From assembly GCA_905160935.1 (NCBI GenBank), contig CAJHZI010000573.1, positions 79,501-143,500 of the forward strand: a stretch of DNA of 64,000 nucleotides, written 5' to 3'. A program made the translations under genes and the position numbers. Position 1 is the stretch's first letter; every line of letters begins with the position of its first letter. The notes below the pieces were generated by a model. That model was given only the letters and a program-made list of their open reading frames with translations, made no database searches and had not been told where the DNA came from. This document shows positions 38,001-43,076 of the stretch, in pieces. The stretch comes from Enchytraeus crypticus. Taxonomy: Eukaryota > Annelida > Clitellata > Enchytraeida > Enchytraeidae.

Positions 38001-41000
38001 ATTTAATACATTTCAATTATTCTAATTATTACATCATTACATATTTGTTATTTCGGAATTTATCTATTAGATTTGCATATGCAACATTTTTAGACATTTC
38101 CCATATTCATTTATAGACTTTTCATAGTATTGTCAGTGAAGAAGCATCATCGAAACTCTCTCAGCTTTAGTTTTGGTCTAAAATCTTTCAAAATGTGGAA
38201 GTGCGACAAATTTTGGCCCAGGTATCAGAGAAAAGGTTAATTCTTACCACCACCTGCTTCTTCTGTATAAAAATAACCTCATAATAACGTCATTGCGTAG
38301 ATATTGCAACTAATTCTAATGCAATTAGAGTTGATTTATGGAGTATATAGTTGTACAAAACAGATAGCATAAAATAGTGTAGAATAGTGATTATTACTAG
38401 TACTAGTATAGAATAGTGATTAAAGTAATCTGTATTACGCCTATTAAGTAATTGAAGTTGTATTAACAATTTTATTTTGATTCTAACTGCTTAACTGAGA
38501 GTTGTCAATTTTCTGTTACAGGGAACGTTTAGCATAAATCTGAAGGGAACTCAGTTTAAACTACAATCAAGTAAGCAATGGGAAAGTGTTGGGAATATGC
38601 CATACTCAGACTTTAAGCTATCAAAGGTACGTAATTAATTAATAATAAATATCTTCTAGTCCTTATCTGTGTAAGGGCTTAGGTGGAAGGTCTTTAGTTT
38701 GTGCGGATACTTCAGAAGCTTATCCGGCCTAAGAGGCAGTTGTGCCAACAACTCTGCTATTCGATAGATCAAAATGAATTAAGAGTTTGCAAGAAATTCT
38801 AAAGTAAAATATTCACATTTCAATGTTAGCTCATTTTGTTTCAATGTTTTTAATGGTTGGCATTCGGTTGCTGAGCTCCAGAAATTTCTACAAAATTTTC
38901 TAAAACGAATAGAAACGTTTTTAGTGGATTGACTGATATGGTTTGGGACTGAAAAGAATTGAGAATATCTATTCGTATCTCGACCCTGAATTAAAAAAAA
39001 TTCAAAGGAAGAATACGACGATGATGGTAATGTTTCTAATTTTAAAATACTGATTATATTTCGTAATTTATGTCTGCGTTTATACCCATGTCAGAATGGT
39101 TCCTCATACTCTGCGCTTTTCGTAAGAGACGTTTGTTTGTATGCATGATCTGAAAAGGTATTGAGTCACGGACACGTAAAAACGTGCCTTTGTTGGGATG
39201 GGATCAAGATTATAAACGAGGAAGTAAATAGTTATGAATTTTTAATAATTAGTTTAATAATAAAATAGAGAAAATTGTATGATTCTTATGCGGCAGGATA
39301 CAATGTTTTACTACAGAATCTTTGAATTATATTTTAATTAATTATCTATTTATAATTATTGAATCTTCTTCTCCCCGTGTTTCGTCCGGATTGTTTGAAG
39401 AATAGACCAACCGGTGACTGCACGTCTCGTAGAAGGCGACTAAAGTACTAAGATCCAAACCAACGTCAGAAACGGCATTCGGTTGATGAGCGGCTATTGG
39501 CTCCAGAAATTTCTACAACATTTTCTAAAACGAATGGAAGAGACTTTGATATTGTATGGGACAGAGGGGATTGCAGAGGATGCTTTCGTATCCCGACCCC
39601 AGTTAAACTGTGATTAAAGGAATATGATGATGATTGGCGTCTTCTTCATATCCATGTAGTTATAATTATTATTATTATTATTATTATTATTTTTACCCCG
39701 GTGTAAAGAACCTGGGGTTTGATAAAAACGATTCAAGCAATACGTGCTGAATCGCCGCCCGGCTACTCGAGGTCATCAATCGGCTTAAAAGAATTGCTGA
39801 AGCAGACTGCATTAAATCTTTGCAAAGTCATGGAAAGCCTTTGCCAAAGAAAAGATGTCTCTCGCTTATCGCCGGTTTGCTCTGCAATAAGTCTGCCTAT
39901 GCCATTAATAAAGTCAACTCCTTCGGGATTCATCGGGCCCATGGTTTCAATGGCCACCGGAACAACTTCATATCCTAAGGACAGATCACGGTATTTATCC
40001 AACTTCCTAGAGGCGGCATGAACAGCAGCACCACCGGCTGTGACTGAAGTCGTATTCAGGTAGGAGTTTGCCATAGTGTCAATGACCGTGACGTCCCAAC
40101 GGCACATTTACCGTTGCACCAGGGCACTAAAGTCATGCCGTCCGGACGCTTGCCGTCTGATCTGGACAACCCACTTGGTTTCCTTAGAGGAAGGGATGCC
40201 TGCTCTCGAAAGTGCTCGCCATATTATGTCATTTAAATTGTGATGGCGAGACATTCTACCTGAGCTTCGTTTGCAGGAGAGGCCGTGGAGACCTAAAGCG
40301 TCGACTTCATGACCGCAGGGGCACATGTGAGGCTCGCAAGTTTTCGCCCCTAAACGGAAACTAACAGCTACTCGAATCGCCTCATTGTCTAAAAATAGCC
40401 CACAAGAAGCAACAGGGAGAGCGTGAAGCCAGTCGCTGCTTCTTTTAGTTGATACAGCTAGGAGTCGTGCTCTGTCTACTGCATTGGACTGGGATTCTAA
40501 CAGACTGTTATAAATCCGATCCACTATAGGACGGTCCCATGATTTCTGGCTACTGACTGAGGTAGAAGGTGGAGCACTGGAGGTGAGGCTTTTGGACCAA
40601 ACTGACAACGCAACGTCAATGGAACTATCGGCAGAAAGGGAGCACTTATGAAGGATGGCGTCTTGCAACTGCCTCGTTCCCATCGCTGATGCCAAAAAGG
40701 CTGAAGGCGCGATATGGGAAACAAGACGAATTCCAAGACCACCCATGCTCACCGGTAGACTGGCTTGCTGCCACTGCAAATCAGACAAATCTGCGTTGAT
40801 AACGGCGCATAAGCATTGCCTAAGAGCCTCGTCGTAGTCTAAAAGCCGCGGATTAGAGAAGCTCGGACTAGAGCGCAGAACGTGCATAAGTTTAGGTGCA
40901 CTTAAAGAAAAGCGAAGGATTGTTAAAGCATCATGAGCGGCTAGCGACTTCAAGCGTGATGCTGTACGTTTGAGGTCTTCAAGGCGACTGGATAAAGCGG

Positions 41001-43043
41001 TGGTAGTAGCTTCTTCTCCAGAGAGTGGCGCGCCGAGTAGAGAACTATGGGATAGGCACATTGGCACAAATGATGACAAAACTGAGTTGCCCGGAGATTT
41101 GCAAACTGATGAAATGACTTCGCACTTGGTGCGATTCAACTGAAGCCCAAATTCTTGGCCTCTGTCGATGATAGTCTGTACATCATTTGCAATCGACGAC
41201 TCGCAACCACCTAGAGTAATGTCATCTAGGTATCCCACCGTGAGATCGCTAGAGAGAGAAGTAAGGAGAGGGTGAATAGTCAGGCAAAACAGCATGGGCC
41301 CTAAGGGATCCCCTTGTTGGACTCCTTCCTGTGACTCAATGCACCAGTCTCCGAACTTCAACCACGAAGGGCTTGAGTAAGCTAGATGGCAGAAACTATA
41401 CAGCTCTGGTATCCTGTGATGTATTTCGCTGAGCATTCGTGATCTACTCAAGCAATTAAAAGCATTACAGAAGTCTAGCTTTACCACGAAGTGATCAGCT
41501 GGCATTGACTCAGCGAAACGGCGAGTAGCGTGAACAGCTGCCTCACAGCCACCTGGAATACCAGCTCCAAGTTGAATTGGGCTCAAGTATTCGCTGAGAG
41601 CAGATACTGCATAGCGATTTGCGCATTTAGCGGCTAAACGACGCCAAGTGTAACCCACTGCAATGGGGCGAATGCCGCCAGATTTCTTATTGAGTGCGAA
41701 GAGTTTACCACCAAACAGCACCGGTTGGACCTCAGGGGGGCAAGCACCTCTAAGAAGGAGATTCACGAAAGAAGTCAAAGCGGTCAAAAATGTCCCAGCC
41801 GACTCTCTACAAGTCACAAGCTCCAGAAGATGCTGAGGGCGAAGGCCATCAGGACCACCTGCTGAGCCTGCTGGAAAGCTACGTACAGCTTTGACAACAT
41901 CCTGCTCTGAGACTTGAATGGGCGGAGTCGCCGTTGAGTCCGGAAGGGGTGCCATTATACTGCTACTAGCTGTGGGTGGGTGCTTGGCCTTCAGGATATT
42001 GAAAGTGTTTATGGTGCATTGCGCTGGGCTTTCGTCTGAACAGAGGATGCGCACAGCTGCCGAAACATTTCCATCTTCCATTTTGGACCTGACTGCTGAG
42101 GCACGGGAGTCATGAGAATGATGAGCTCTTTTAATTCTTTCTACGACCGGCTCAGTGGGAGCACTAGTACCTAGGCCCTCCAACCTTTTCTTAATTAAAG
42201 AGCTTAGATTATGCCTTTTACCTGTGCGAGCAGGGACTTGCAAAACCGAAGATGCGAAAAGCAACAAATCTGACCAGTATGATAAAACTGAGGGATCGCT
42301 TTCGATCTTACGGAAGGCATCAATCAAGGCTGCTGAACAAGCAGGTCTGGCTGATTTGGGAATGTGTTTTATTGTTGGTCGCGATAAGCAGGGATGTTCA
42401 AGAATGAGCGGCTGAGAGGAAAATGAATTGGGAGATAAGTTAGCAGAATTGGGAGCAGCAGTGGGAGGAGAACTCTGTCTAGCCGAACCAGAGTCGCAGC
42501 TCCGATTCCTGATCCTATTCCTTATATCAGAAACTGCAAGACCTGGTTGCGAAGCTGCCGCCTGTGCGGAGATCTGCAAGGGAGGTTGGTTGGAACCCGG
42601 GCACCGATTATCCAATGGGCCATGAAGATGGACCTTTCCGTCTCCCGAATGAAGCTGACGTTGAGCTAGGCACACCGAACAGATGCCAGTTTTCTTGTTG
42701 GCAGTCTGAGACAGTGGCCAAGTCTGTCTGGCAGGCATGTGGCAAACACGGCATAGCAAGCGAGAGATAAAAGAATTACAACTGGAACACTACTGCAAAT
42801 AGCTGCAGTCCAATAGTCCAATGCAGGTGAAAACTAAAGCATAATGCAGATTTAATAAAAGGTAAAATAAGCCGAATGCGCACAAAAGAATAGAAATAAA
42901 AGGGCCTGGGCGTACAGGGATATATATAAAAGCAGTATGACAAAAGACAAAGTGAAAAAATTGGCAGAAGTGAAGAAAAACGATAAAAAGTGCTAAAGAA
43001 AAACACAGGTGTGCGTAAACAAACTAACCACCTCGAGCGCCTC

Positions 43044-43076
<33 letters not shown>

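Larger units (their letters stand above)
39690..43020 (-). mobile_element. R2-like non-LTR retrotransposon, nearly full length, in the last coding intron
   Basis: Antisense to the ADAMTS gene. A single long ORF (42759-40108) with an N-terminal Cys/His finger, RT and a C-terminal CPCG...H...C knuckle is followed by an endonuclease-like tail (40107-39763). ATT-type microsatellites flank both ends (39664-39690 and 43041-43090). Single ORF plus CCHC plus RPD...WDVT is the layout of restriction-like-endonuclease LINEs such as R2; exact clade unknown. Confidence 0.85.
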
